Assembly (NCBI GenBank): GCA_014191755.1
Contig: BJHE01000004.1
Span: 1 to 50,185 of the forward strand
From: Cyanobium sp.
GTDB lineage: Bacteria; Cyanobacteriota; Cyanobacteriia; PCC-6307; Cyanobiaceae
Length of the DNA: 50,185 bases
Reading direction: 5' to 3'
The notes beneath the pieces are model-generated. The model was given only the letters and a program-made list of their open reading frames with translations. It did no database searches and had not been told where the DNA came from. Every line of letters begins with the position of its first letter. The stretch's first letter is position 1. This document shows, one piece after another, positions 27,687-35,499 of the stretch. A program made the position numbers and the translations under genes.

Positions 27687-27939
27687 CGGAGCGGCAGGGA
27701 AGCTCTGACGGGACCGTAGCGAGGGCAGACCCTTCTGGCTTCGGGCCGTTCGGCTCGTTGCGCATCCTGCCGGGCTCTGCGCGCAGTCCCGGCTTCCCAC
27801 CCGGTTCGCTGGGAAGGGATCTGGTTGTCCCGGTGTTGCGTTTTTTGGTGACCTTTGCGTTTTTGGTGACTTTGGTTGGCAAAATACCCATAAGCTTTTT
27901 TAATAATCAACAATCTGCTGCTGGCCGTTGCGTTCAACG
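27687..27939. promoter_or_regulatory. divergent sulfatase/araC control region with tandem repeat
   Basis: These 253 bp separate the sulfatase (minus) and the AraC-type regulator (plus). Two head-to-tail copies of TTGCGTTTTT(T)GGTGACxT lie at 27836-27854 and 27855-27872; the core TTTTTGGTGAC repeats with an 18-bp step, the kind of direct repeat AraC-family proteins bind. A perfect 7-bp inverted repeat, CTTCCCA / TGGGAAG (27793-27799, 27810-27816), lies on the sulfatase side. The stretch from about 27841 to 27905 is AT-rich, suitable for a promoter. Binding is inferred only. Confidence 0.55.
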
Positions 27940-29025
27940 ATGTCGAAGTCGGCCGCAGGGCTCGTTGAGGGCGTGGGATCACTCCCTTTTATCAAGCTTC
28001 CAGGGGCCTCACTGGCATCGAGTGATCCCTCTGGCCACGGCGCTGTTGTGGGCACATTTCTGCCCTTCCAGGTTCACCGCTGGGACCATCCGGGGCGTGA
28101 TCAGCCTTTTGTCAACCATTCAGGTTTCCTTCGCCTCGGCGATCTCACCCTGCTCAGTACCTGGGGCTCCGGCATCGATGGAGAGGTGGAGCAAAAGTGC
28201 GAGGCCCAGCTGATCCTGCCTTACCTGGCGGGCGTCAATGCCTTCACGATCGACCAACAGACCTACACCACCCGCTCCGCCAGCTTTTTTATTCCTGCCA
28301 CCCGGGCCAAGATCAGGGTCGTCAACACCATGTGTTCGGGTGTGATCATCAGTTTTGCGCCCGATTCCTTGCTGCCTGTGGCGCATGCCATCGGTGGCCC
28401 CGGTTTTGATCCCCTGCCGCTGCGCAAGGCCCTGGAGCAACCGGCCCTCTTGAGCCGTCGGGCCGATCCCCGCATCGAGCGCCTCCACAACCTGCTGATG
28501 GAGACCATGGCCTACACCGAGCGCTGCCTGGTGAGCGGTGGAGCCGTCAACCCGATGCTGCGTCTCGATGACCTGATCCGTCGCTTGGTGGTGATGCTCC
28601 TGGTGCCCGATCTGCTCGATGCGGGCACGGCGGCAGCGCCGATCAGCGAACCCTTCCTGCACCAACAACTGGTGGAGTGGCTGTTGGCCCATCTCGATCA
28701 ACCGATCAGTCTGTCGGAGCTGGAGCAACGCAGCAGCTATAGCCGTCGCGCCCTTCAGTACGCCTTCAAGCAGCGCTTTGGTTGCGGCCCGATGCAGTGG
28801 CTGCGCCAGCAACGGTTGGCCAAAGCCAGGGCCCTGCTGGAGCAGCCCGGATCCTCCGGCGGCCTCGCCCAGGTGGCCCAGGCCTGCGGCTACCTCTGCC
28901 AGGGCTCGTTCAGCCGCGATTTTCTGGCCCGCTATGGCGAGCGTCCCTCCCAGGTGCAGCGGCGGTTCCGGGATGCCGACCTGCTGGAGCGGTTCGCCAG
29001 ATCCGACGCCGCCGCCGGCTCTTGA
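27940..29025 (+). CDS. AraC-family transcriptional regulator
   Basis: A 361-residue regulator. The C-terminal 100 residues hold the two helix-turn-helix motifs of the AraC/XylS family: ISLSELEQRSSYSRRALQYAFKQRFGCGPMQWLRQQRLAKARALL, then GGLAQVAQACGYLCQGSFSRDFLARYGERPSQV. The N-terminal 240 residues should be the effector or dimerisation domain, like the AraC-binding-like domain of family members such as FeaR; the ligand is not predictable. ATG 27940 is the start; an in-frame TTG lies 12 nt upstream. Given the divergent arrangement, it most likely controls the sulfatase and perhaps itself. AraC regulators are uncommon in small-genome picocyanobacteria, supporting acquisition of the block. Confidence 0.92.
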   Translation: MSKSAAGLVEGVGSLPFIKLPGASLASSDPSGHGAVVGTFLPFQVHRWDHPGRDQPFVNHSGFLRLGDLTLLSTWGSGIDGEVEQKCEAQLILPYLAGVNAFTIDQQTYTTRSASFFIPATRAKIRVVNTMCSGVIISFAPDSLLPVAHAIGGPGFDPLPLRKALEQPALLSRRADPRIERLHNLLMETMAYTERCLVSGGAVNPMLRLDDLIRRLVVMLLVPDLLDAGTAAAPISEPFLHQQLVEWLLAHLDQPISLSELEQRSSYSRRALQYAFKQRFGCGPMQWLRQQRLAKARALLEQPGSSGGLAQVAQACGYLCQGSFSRDFLARYGERPSQVQRRFRDADLLERFARSDAAAGS

Positions 29026-29050
29026 GGCCGCGGATCAACCCGCAACCCGT

Positions 29051-30121
29051 TCAGTCGGCCGCAGCCGGCCGCACGATGCAGCGGAAACCGAGGTGGCAGG
29101 TGGAGGTGTCGATTCCCTGGGCCATCCGCGCGGCTGGCCGGTAGCGACGGCAGTAGCTGGGGGCGCACAGGAAGGAGCCCCCCTTCACCACCTTGCGCGG
29201 GATAGCGCCGTGCTGGGAGCTGGGGTCGATACTGGCGGTGGCGTTAACGGCCCCACGGGGGTTGCGCAGGGTGGCACAGCAGCCCTGAGGCAGGGTTTCG
29301 GCTGCGTGACCAGGCCCACGGTTCGTGGCGGGGCCGGATCGCGCCGCCGCCAGTCGGGCCCCGTGCTCCTGGTACCAGTCGTCGGTCCACTCCCACACGT
29401 TGCCCACCATGTCGACCAGGCCGTAGCCGTTGGGCGGATAACTGCCCACCGGCGCGGTGCCCTCCCAGCCATCGGCACGGCTGTTGTGGTGGGGGAAGTC
29501 GCCCTGCCAGGTGTTGGCCAGCATCCGGCCGCCCGGATGGAGTTCCTCCCCCCAGGCGAACTCCACCCCCTCCAGCCCGCCCCAGGCCGCTCGCTCCCAT
29601 TCCGCCTCCGAGGGCAGCGCCTTGCCCGCCCAGGCGGCATAGGCCAGGGCATCGGCATGGGCGATGTGCACCACCGGATGGTGGTCGCGGCCTTTGATCG
29701 AGCTGCCGGGTCCTTCCGGATGGCGCCAGTTCGCCCCTGGCACGTATTGCCACCAGCGATAGGGATCGCCCTGCCCCACCGGCCCTGGCGGCGGCACAAA
29801 CACGATCGAAGCAGGCTGCAGCAGCTCTGGCTGGGCTTCCGGGTAGGTGGCGGGATCGGCGGGCCGTTCCGCCAGGGTGACGTGGCCCGTGGCCTTCACA
29901 AACTTGCGGAACTGGGCGTTGGTCACCGTGATGCGGTCGATCCAGAAGCCATCCACCGCCACCGGGTGAGCCGGGGCCTCCTCGCGGTAGTGGTGGTCGG
30001 AGCCCATCTGGAAACGGCCGCCAGGGATCCACACCATGTCTCGTGCCGGTGGCCGGCCCGGCGGGCGGGCCGGGTTGCGCACTCCGTCGCCCGAACCGCT
30101 TGGGTCGATCGTGGTGGTCAC
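29051..30121 (-). CDS. formylglycine-generating enzyme (FGE), sulfatase activator
   Basis: FGE is the aerobic, copper-dependent oxidase that converts the CxPxR cysteine of sulfatases to C-alpha-formylglycine. The 356-residue protein has the FGE-sulfatase fold: MVWIPGGRFQMGSD near the start, FWIDRITVTNAQF, PSEAEWERAAWGG, NVWEWTDDWY, and GGSFLCAPSYCRRYRPAAR near the end. Cys319 and Cys324 are spaced as the two active-site cysteines of true FGE (336/341 in the human enzyme), so this is a real maturase and not one of the many cysteine-less FGE-like proteins. The GTG start at 30121 overlaps the stop codon of the DUF1622 gene (GTGA), implying translational coupling. It converges on the AraC gene, 25 bp away. 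Its likely client is the sulfatase at 25332-27686. Confidence 0.95.
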   Translation of the reverse strand: MTTTIDPSGSGDGVRNPARPPGRPPARDMVWIPGGRFQMGSDHHYREEAPAHPVAVDGFWIDRITVTNAQFRKFVKATGHVTLAERPADPATYPEAQPELLQPASIVFVPPPGPVGQGDPYRWWQYVPGANWRHPEGPGSSIKGRDHHPVVHIAHADALAYAAWAGKALPSEAEWERAAWGGLEGVEFAWGEELHPGGRMLANTWQGDFPHHNSRADGWEGTAPVGSYPPNGYGLVDMVGNVWEWTDDWYQEHGARLAAARSGPATNRGPGHAAETLPQGCCATLRNPRGAVNATASIDPSSQHGAIPRKVVKGGSFLCAPSYCRRYRPAARMAQGIDTSTCHLGFRCIVRPAAAD

Positions 30122-30516
30122 GCCCGATCCTCCGCCCAGGTCCCCCGCCGATCCTGTTCCTCCTCCAGCCGCCGTTCCGCTTCGATTTCGCGGCCGAGAA
30201 AGATGTTGAGGAAGGTGCGGATCAGCGCCACCACCCCCAGCTGGATGAGGTGCGTGGGGGAGGGACTCACCGTGGTGGCCACGATGTCGGCGCCCAGCTG
30301 GAACTCCAGGGCCAGGGCCAGCCAGCTGCCGAAGGTGAGGCGGGCCCGGTTTGAGGGGCGCTGCGGCAGCCGCCCCCTCAACCGGGGCAAGGCATCGCGG
30401 CTGATCGCCAGCAGGCCGCTCAGCACCGTGAGCACCGATAGGCCCTCCAGCAGCAGGGTGGTGGCCTGGGCCAGGGGCAGCAGCACCTCCTCGGCCGCCG
30501 CGGTGGTGAATGCCAT
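30118..30516 (-). CDS. DUF1622 small membrane protein
   Basis: A 132-residue membrane protein matching the DUF1622 pattern: an N-terminal hydrophobic helix (LLLEGLSVLTVLSGLLAIS), a basic loop (RLRGRLPQRPSNRARLTFG), then SWLALALEFQLGADIVATTVSP and LIQLGVVALIRTFLNIFLGREIEAE, conserved in that family. The C terminus is charged. Function is unknown. ATG 30516 is preferred because AGGAGG precedes it by 3 nt; the frame continues 17 codons further. The stop codon overlaps the FGE start (GTGA), so the two are cotranscribed and probably coupled, an arrangement I do not remember being described. Confidence 0.85.
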   Translation of the reverse strand: MAFTTAAAEEVLLPLAQATTLLLEGLSVLTVLSGLLAISRDALPRLRGRLPQRPSNRARLTFGSWLALALEFQLGADIVATTVSPSPTHLIQLGVVALIRTFLNIFLGREIEAERRLEEEQDRRGTWAEDRA

Positions 30517-30799
30517 AGACCTCCTGGGCCGTCGTTGCACGCTAGGCGGGGTTCCCGGCCCGGCCAACCCAACGAACCCGGGGAACGCTGCTACGTTTCG
30601 GGTCCTTCGCGGCCGCTCCTTGGGCAGCCAGCCGCCCCACCGTTCACCGGCCCCCTCGCCGGCCGCATCCGCCGCAGGCTCGGTGCCCGTCGGTGGAGAG
30701 CTTGCGGCTGTTGGAACGGATGCGGATCAGTCCGGCCAAGGCGAGCGCAGTGGCCTCGCCAACGGCTCCGCGGCGCTCGAACCAAACCCTGTCTGCGCG

Positions 30800-32242
30800 A
30801 TGCCTGCTGCGGTCGTGCCCGCCGCGGCGCCCGACCTTCGACCGGCGGCTCCTGCGGCCAGCGAGGCTTCCCTTCCCTTGCCGGCCTCCGCCCAGGGCCT
30901 TTCGCCTGGCGCCTCGGTGCGCCAGCTGCTCGACAGCCTCAACCGGGAGCAGCGCCGCAACCAGGAATTGCTGGCTTCCCTGGCCTTCGCGCTGCGCAGC
31001 TTCACCAATCTCCGGCGTTTTCTTGAGCTGGTGCCTGTGGTCGCCTCACGGCTTGTGGAGGCGGAGGGGTCCGTGCTGGTGGTTTTCCACCCCGATGGGC
31101 GTCTCTGGCGGGAGCAGCTGCAGGGGTCGCCTGGGGAGGGATGCGCCGAGGTGATCCGCCAGCTCGCTGTCCTCAGCGACAGCCAGCTCCAGGCCCAGTC
31201 TGGTGATGAGGCGGTGGTGGCCCTGCTGGACCCCCTGCTGCATCGCCTGCTCGGCCCGGCCCGGGTGATCGCCACCTCGGTGGTGGTCCGCAGCCGCATG
31301 CGGGGCCGGCTCTATGTGTTCAGCGCTCGGCGTGGCTTCAGCTGGAGTGAGGTGCACCGCCGCCATCTCCAGCTGGTGGCCGACCTCACCGGCGTGGCCT
31401 TGGAGAATGAACTCCTTCAGGAGGACATGCGCCGCCATGAGCGCATCGATCGCCAGCTGAGCATCGGTGCCGAGATCCAGGCCCAGCTCCTCCCCGACCA
31501 CTGCCCCACGATCGAGGGGGTGGATCTGGCTGCCCGTTGCCGTCCGGCCTTCCAGGTGGGCGGCGACTACTACGACTTCATCCCCACCCGTCCCCAGGCG
31601 ACCGGTCGGGGCCGCGAGCGCGGCCGCTGGGCCCTGGTGATGGGGGATGTGATGGGCAAGGGGGTGCCCGCCGGCCTGCTGATGACCCTGCTGCGGGGCA
31701 TGCTCCGGGCTGAGGTGCTCAGCGGTCTGCCCCCAGACCGGATTCTCCATGATCTCAACCAGCTGGCCCAGGAGGATCTGGCCCATTCGCACCGGTTCGT
31801 GACCCTCTTTTATTCCGATTACGACCCCCGCAGCCGCCTCCTCCGCTTCGCCAATGCCGCCCATAATCCTCCCTTGATCTGCCGGCGTCAGGCCGGTTCG
31901 GTGGAGCGGCTCGATGCGCCGGGGCTGCTGATCGGCCTCCAGAGCGAGGCTGAATACGGCTGCGGCCAGGCGGTGCTGGAGCCCGGCGATGCCCTCCTTT
32001 ATTACACCGATGGCGTCACTGAGGCCACCGGCCTTGGCGGGGAACGCTTCGATGAGGAGCGTCTGGTGGGGGCCTTCCAGGCCGCCACCCGCTCCGGTCT
32101 GAGTGCCCAGGGGATTCTGGATCAGCTCTTCGCCCGGCTGGACCGTTTCGTGGGCACGGATCGCCAGTTGGAGGACGACGCCTCGATGGTGGTGCTCAAG
32201 GTGCAGGAGGAGGTGATGCTGCCGCCCCTGCCGATCGGCTGA
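30800..32242 (+). CDS. GAF-like plus SpoIIE/PP2C-type serine phosphatase (RsbU-like)
   Basis: A 480-residue protein. A predicted sensor domain (about residues 60-220: FTNLRRFLELVPVVASRLVEAEGSVLVVF, through a region ending DLTGVALENELLQE) resembles GAF domains. A helical linker follows (HERIDRQLSIGAEIQAQLLPD), then a SpoIIE-type PP2C phosphatase: FQVGGDYYDFI, VMGDVMGKGVPAGLLMTLLRG, LRFANAAHNPPLI, DALLYYTDGVTEAT and DDASMVVLKV carry the metal-binding aspartates. Such proteins dephosphorylate anti-anti-sigma factors. The start is uncertain: ATG 30800 is given, with GTG 30683 in the same frame. In picocyanobacteria it normally follows ftsY directly; here the accessory block separates them. Confidence 0.9.
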   Translation: MPAAVVPAAAPDLRPAAPAASEASLPLPASAQGLSPGASVRQLLDSLNREQRRNQELLASLAFALRSFTNLRRFLELVPVVASRLVEAEGSVLVVFHPDGRLWREQLQGSPGEGCAEVIRQLAVLSDSQLQAQSGDEAVVALLDPLLHRLLGPARVIATSVVVRSRMRGRLYVFSARRGFSWSEVHRRHLQLVADLTGVALENELLQEDMRRHERIDRQLSIGAEIQAQLLPDHCPTIEGVDLAARCRPAFQVGGDYYDFIPTRPQATGRGRERGRWALVMGDVMGKGVPAGLLMTLLRGMLRAEVLSGLPPDRILHDLNQLAQEDLAHSHRFVTLFYSDYDPRSRLLRFANAAHNPPLICRRQAGSVERLDAPGLLIGLQSEAEYGCGQAVLEPGDALLYYTDGVTEATGLGGERFDEERLVGAFQAATRSGLSAQGILDQLFARLDRFVGTDRQLEDDASMVVLKVQEEVMLPPLPIG

Positions 32243-32316
32243 GGGCGGGTCGCGGAGGCGGCATCGAGGTCCCCCGGGCCCCGGTGGCAAGCTGAGGCCT
32301 GCCCCTGTGCCTCTCC

Positions 32317-33780
32317 ATGGCTGCTGAAACCCCTGCTTCCCAGGGCCCCGCTGCCGGGGGCAGTGCCGGTGTGACCGGTGGTTCGGCGGCCGGCTGGAGT
32401 GATCGCTTCGAGGAGGGGCTCCATCCGGTGATCGAGCGCTTCAATGCCTCGATCGGGTTTGACATCGCCCTGCTGCAGCAGGATCTGGATGGCTCCATCG
32501 CCCATGCCCGCATGCTCGGGGTGTGCGGCGTGATCAGCCCCGAGGAGGCCGGTCGCCTGGAGGAGGGTCTTGAGCAGGTGCGCTCTGAGGCGGCGACGGG
32601 TCGTTTTCAGCCCGGCATCGAGGCCGAGGACGTGCATTTCGCTGTGGAGCGGCGCCTGATCGAGCTGCTGGGTTCCCTTGGCAAGAAGCTGCACACCGGC
32701 CGCAGCCGCAATGACCAGGTGGGCACCGATGTGCGCCTCTGGCTGCGGGACCGGATCGATGCCATCGATGGGGCCCTGCTGCGTTTCGAGCGGGCCCTGC
32801 TTGCCCAGGCCGAGGCCCACGCCGACACCCTGATTCCCGGCTACACCCATCTCCAGCGGGCCCAGCCCCTAGCCCTGGCCCACCACCTGCTCGCCTACAT
32901 CGAGATGGCCGAGCGGGATCGCCAGCGCCTCGCCGATGTGCGCCGTCGCGTGAACATCTCGCCGCTTGGGGCGGCCGCCCTGGCTGGCACGCCGGTGCCG
33001 ATCGACCGCCGCCATACCGCCGCCACCCTCGGGTTCGACGCCATCTACGCCAACAGCCTCGATGCTGTGTCCGACCGGGATTTCGCGGTGGAATTCATGG
33101 CCGCCGCCAGCCTGGTGATGGTGCACCTCAGCCGCCTCAGTGAGGAGGTGATCCTCTGGGCCAGCGAGGAATTCGGCTTCGTTTCCCTCACCGACCGCTG
33201 CGCCACCGGCAGCAGTCTGATGCCTCAGAAGAAGAACCCCGATGTGCCCGAACTGGTGCGGGGTAAGAGCGGCCGGGTGTTTGGCCACCTGATCGGACTG
33301 CTCACGATGATCAAGGGCCTGCCCTTGGCCTACAACAAGGATTTCCAGGAGGACAAGGAGGCCCTGTTCGACGGCGTGGCCACCTGTCTGGATTGCCTGG
33401 AGGCGATGGCCATCCTGTTCGAGGAGGGTCTGGAATTCCGTGCCGCACGATTGGAGGAGGCGGTGGGCCGCGATTACTCCAATGCCACCGATGTCGCCGA
33501 CTACCTGGTGGCCCGGGGCGTGCCTTTCCGAGAGGCTTATCAGCTGGTCGGGTCGCTGGTGAAGACCTGCCTGCGGGAGGGTCTGCTGCTGCGGGAGCTG
33601 CCGCTGGCGCGCTGGCAGGCGCTCCATCCGGCCTTCGCGGCCGACATCTACGGCGCCATCGAGCCCCGCCAGGTGGTGGCCGCCCGCCGCAGTGAGGGGG
33701 GCACCGCCTTCGAGCAGGTGCGGCTCCAGCTGGAGCGGGCCCGCCAGCGGCTCGAGGCCCCGGAGGCGGGTGTGGCCTGA
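32317..33780 (+). CDS. argH: argininosuccinate lyase
   Basis: ArgH cleaves argininosuccinate to arginine and fumarate, the last step of arginine synthesis. The 487-residue protein contains [13 protein letters not shown] near residue 127, [14 protein letters not shown] near 172, and the signature [20 protein letters not shown] near 302 (the catalytic serine is in GSS). The N-terminal 28 residues are Gly/Ala-rich and not part of the fold. ATG 32317 is the start. It follows the phosphatase by 74 bp. Confidence 0.97.
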   Translation: MAAETPASQGPAAGGSAGVTGGSAAGWSDRFEEGLHPVIERFNASIGFDIALLQQDLDGSIAHARMLGVCGVISPEEAGRLEEGLEQVRSEAATGRFQPGIEAEDVHFAVERRLIELLGSLGKKLHTGRSRNDQVGTDVRLWLRDRIDAIDGALLRFERALLAQAEAHADTLIPGYTHLQRAQPLALAHHLLAYIEMAERDRQRLADVRRRVNISPLGAAALAGTPVPIDRRHTAATLGFDAIYANSLDAVSDRDFAVEFMAAASLVMVHLSRLSEEVILWASEEFGFVSLTDRCATGSSLMPQKKNPDVPELVRGKSGRVFGHLIGLLTMIKGLPLAYNKDFQEDKEALFDGVATCLDCLEAMAILFEEGLEFRAARLEEAVGRDYSNATDVADYLVARGVPFREAYQLVGSLVKTCLREGLLLRELPLARWQALHPAFAADIYGAIEPRQVVAARRSEGGTAFEQVRLQLERARQRLEAPEAGVA

Positions 33781-33895
33781 GGTCTACCCGCCGAGCATGA
33801 CGACCCTCTACAGACGGATCGAGGCCTGGATTCCCGGGTCTAATCTGGAGAGGTCATTGGCGCATCTGCGCCCTCCGGTCCCCCCTGGACGTTAC

Positions 33896-34420
33896 GTGAG
33901 CATCTTCGTCGGCAATCTTCCCTTCCGCGCTGAGCAGGAAGACGTGATCGAACTCTTCGCCTCCTATGGCGAAGTGGTCAACTGTTCCCTTCCCCTCGAG
34001 CGGGATACGGGTCGCAAGCGTGGTTTCGCCTTCGTGGAGATGGCCGATCCCGAATTGGAAACCAAGGCCATCGACGGCCTGCAGGGTACCGAGCTGATGG
34101 GGCGCCCCCTCCGCATCAATAAGGCTGAGCCCCGCGGCGGCGGCGGCGGCGGCGGTGGTGGCGCTCCCCGCCGCGGTGGCTACGGAGGCGGAGGCGGAGG
34201 CGGCTATGGCGGAGGCGGTGGCGGCGGCTACTCCCGCTCCGGCGGCGAAGGCGGCGGCTATGGCTCCGGGGCCCGCGGCTGGGAAGACCGCAGTGGTGGT
34301 GACCGATCCAGCGACGGTTTTGATGCTGGCCGTGCCCGTCGGCGCCGTAGTGGCGGCGACGATGCCGGTGGCTATGGCGGTGGTGGCGACTACGGCGGCT
34401 ACGGCGGCGCGGAAGTCTGA
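33896..34420 (+). CDS. glycine-rich RRM RNA-binding protein
   Basis: A 174-residue cyanobacterial RNA-binding protein (Rbp type), many of which are cold-inducible and act in mRNA metabolism. A single RRM occupies residues 1-80: RNP2 is IFVGNLPF, RNP1 is RKRGFAFVEM. The remainder is Gly-rich, with runs of GGGGGG, GYGGGG and interspersed Arg, Asp and Ser. GTG 33896 gives the family N terminus MSIFVGNLPF. The frame is open upstream to ATG 33797 (a further 33 residues, MTTLYRRIEAW...), but family members start at the RRM, so the 115 bp after argH are better read as a leader. The GGC-rich tail encodes low-complexity repeats. It converges on dusA, 50 bp away. Confidence 0.9.
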   Translation: MSIFVGNLPFRAEQEDVIELFASYGEVVNCSLPLERDTGRKRGFAFVEMADPELETKAIDGLQGTELMGRPLRINKAEPRGGGGGGGGGAPRRGGYGGGGGGGYGGGGGGGYSRSGGEGGGYGSGARGWEDRSGGDRSSDGFDAGRARRRRSGGDDAGGYGGGGDYGGYGGAEV

Positions 34421-34470
34421 GGTCTCGTGGGCGCTGAGCTGGGCAGCCCTGCGCGGCGGGATCATCAGGG

Positions 34471-35493
34471 TCAGAGGCCCCGCTCCTCCAGTTGCAGGGC
34501 TGCGGCTTCCAGCACCTCCGGCCCTGCCTGGCGTTGACCGGCAGCCTGGGTGAGATCGTTGCGCCAGTGGCGCGCTCCGGGAACCCCTTCCACCACATGC
34601 ACCAAGTGGCGCGCAATGGCCCAGAGCCTGCCGCCACCGGCCCTCCAGCTCTCGGCGTGGGGGATCAGGCCGCGCACCACGCTGGAGGCCCGTGCCGGTT
34701 CGTGACTAGCATCATGGAAGAACGCGGCATCCACTCCCGACCACAACAGGGGATGGGCGTAGGCGGCCCGGCCCACCATCACCCCATCCACGTGGGCCAG
34801 CTGGCTCTGGCAGGTGGCCGGATCCTCGAGACCGCCATTGAGCTCGATCAGCAGCTGGGGGCGTTCCGCCTTAAGACGATGCACCAGGTCCCAGCGCAGC
34901 GGCGGGATGGTGCGGTTCTGTTTCGGATCCAGGCCTTCCAGCCAGGCCTTTCGGGCATGCACCGCGAAGCGGCGAGCGCCGCCGGCGGCCACCGTGTCCA
35001 CGAAGTGGAGGAGATGGTCATAGGAATCGAGCTGGTCGATGCCGATGCGGTGCTTCACCGTCACCGGCAGGGAGGTGGCCGCCGTCATGGCCTCCACGCA
35101 GCGGGCCACCCGCTCCGGTTCGGCCATCAGGCAAGCGCCGAAACGGCCCTGCTGCACCTTCTCGCTCGGACAGCCAACGTTGAGGTTGATCTCGTCGTAG
35201 CCCCAGTCGGCCCCCAGTCGGACCGCCTCCGCCAGCAGAGCGGGGTCATCCCCGCCCAGCTGCAGGGCCAGGGGATGCTCCTGGGGATCGAAGCCCAGCA
35301 GCCGCTCCAGCCTTGCCTGGGCCTCCGCAGCCCGGGTTGAGCTCAGCTCGGCGCGGATGTGGTGCAGGGCCCGGGCCACCACCATCTCGCTGGTGAGCAG
35401 GCAGCGCCGGCTCACCTGCCGCATCAGCAGCCGGAAGTGGCGGTCGGTGCAGTCCAGCATCGGCGCCACACTGAAGCGGTAGGCGTGCTCCAT
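34471..35493 (-). CDS. dusA: tRNA-dihydrouridine synthase A
   Basis: DusA reduces uridine in the tRNA D-loop to dihydrouridine with FMN and NADPH. The 340-residue protein begins MEHAYRFSVAPMLDCTDRHFRLL, a typical start. The catalytic cysteine lies in LNVGCPSEKVQQGRFGACLM, and TVKHRIGID and VHARKAWLEGL hold RNA/FMN-contact segments; IELNGGLED and VMVGRAAY bind the phosphate of FMN. ATG 35493 is the start; longer frames upstream are open but run across the divergent oxidoreductase gene. Start codons of the two genes are only 6 bp apart. Confidence 0.96.
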   Translation of the reverse strand: MEHAYRFSVAPMLDCTDRHFRLLMRQVSRRCLLTSEMVVARALHHIRAELSSTRAAEAQARLERLLGFDPQEHPLALQLGGDDPALLAEAVRLGADWGYDEINLNVGCPSEKVQQGRFGACLMAEPERVARCVEAMTAATSLPVTVKHRIGIDQLDSYDHLLHFVDTVAAGGARRFAVHARKAWLEGLDPKQNRTIPPLRWDLVHRLKAERPQLLIELNGGLEDPATCQSQLAHVDGVMVGRAAYAHPLLWSGVDAAFFHDASHEPARASSVVRGLIPHAESWRAGGGRLWAIARHLVHVVEGVPGARHWRNDLTQAAGQRQAGPEVLEAAALQLEERGL

Positions 35494-35499
35494 CCCCCC

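Noticed and set aside
27842..27900. Minus-strand peptide with a Lys/Val/Thr/Asn repeat
   Set aside because: It is the translation of the 18-19-bp tandem DNA repeat, without a ribosome-binding site or protein likeness; better seen as an operator-type repeat.
28619..30799. Very long plus-strand open frame reaching into the PP2C phosphatase gene
   Set aside because: The first 727 codons run antisense to FGE and the DUF1622 gene and through the AraC gene in another frame; only the part from about 30800 resembles a protein family.
34130..34410. GGC-rich tandem repeat as a DNA element
   Set aside because: It is the coding sequence for the glycine-rich tail of the RRM protein; no other structure is needed.
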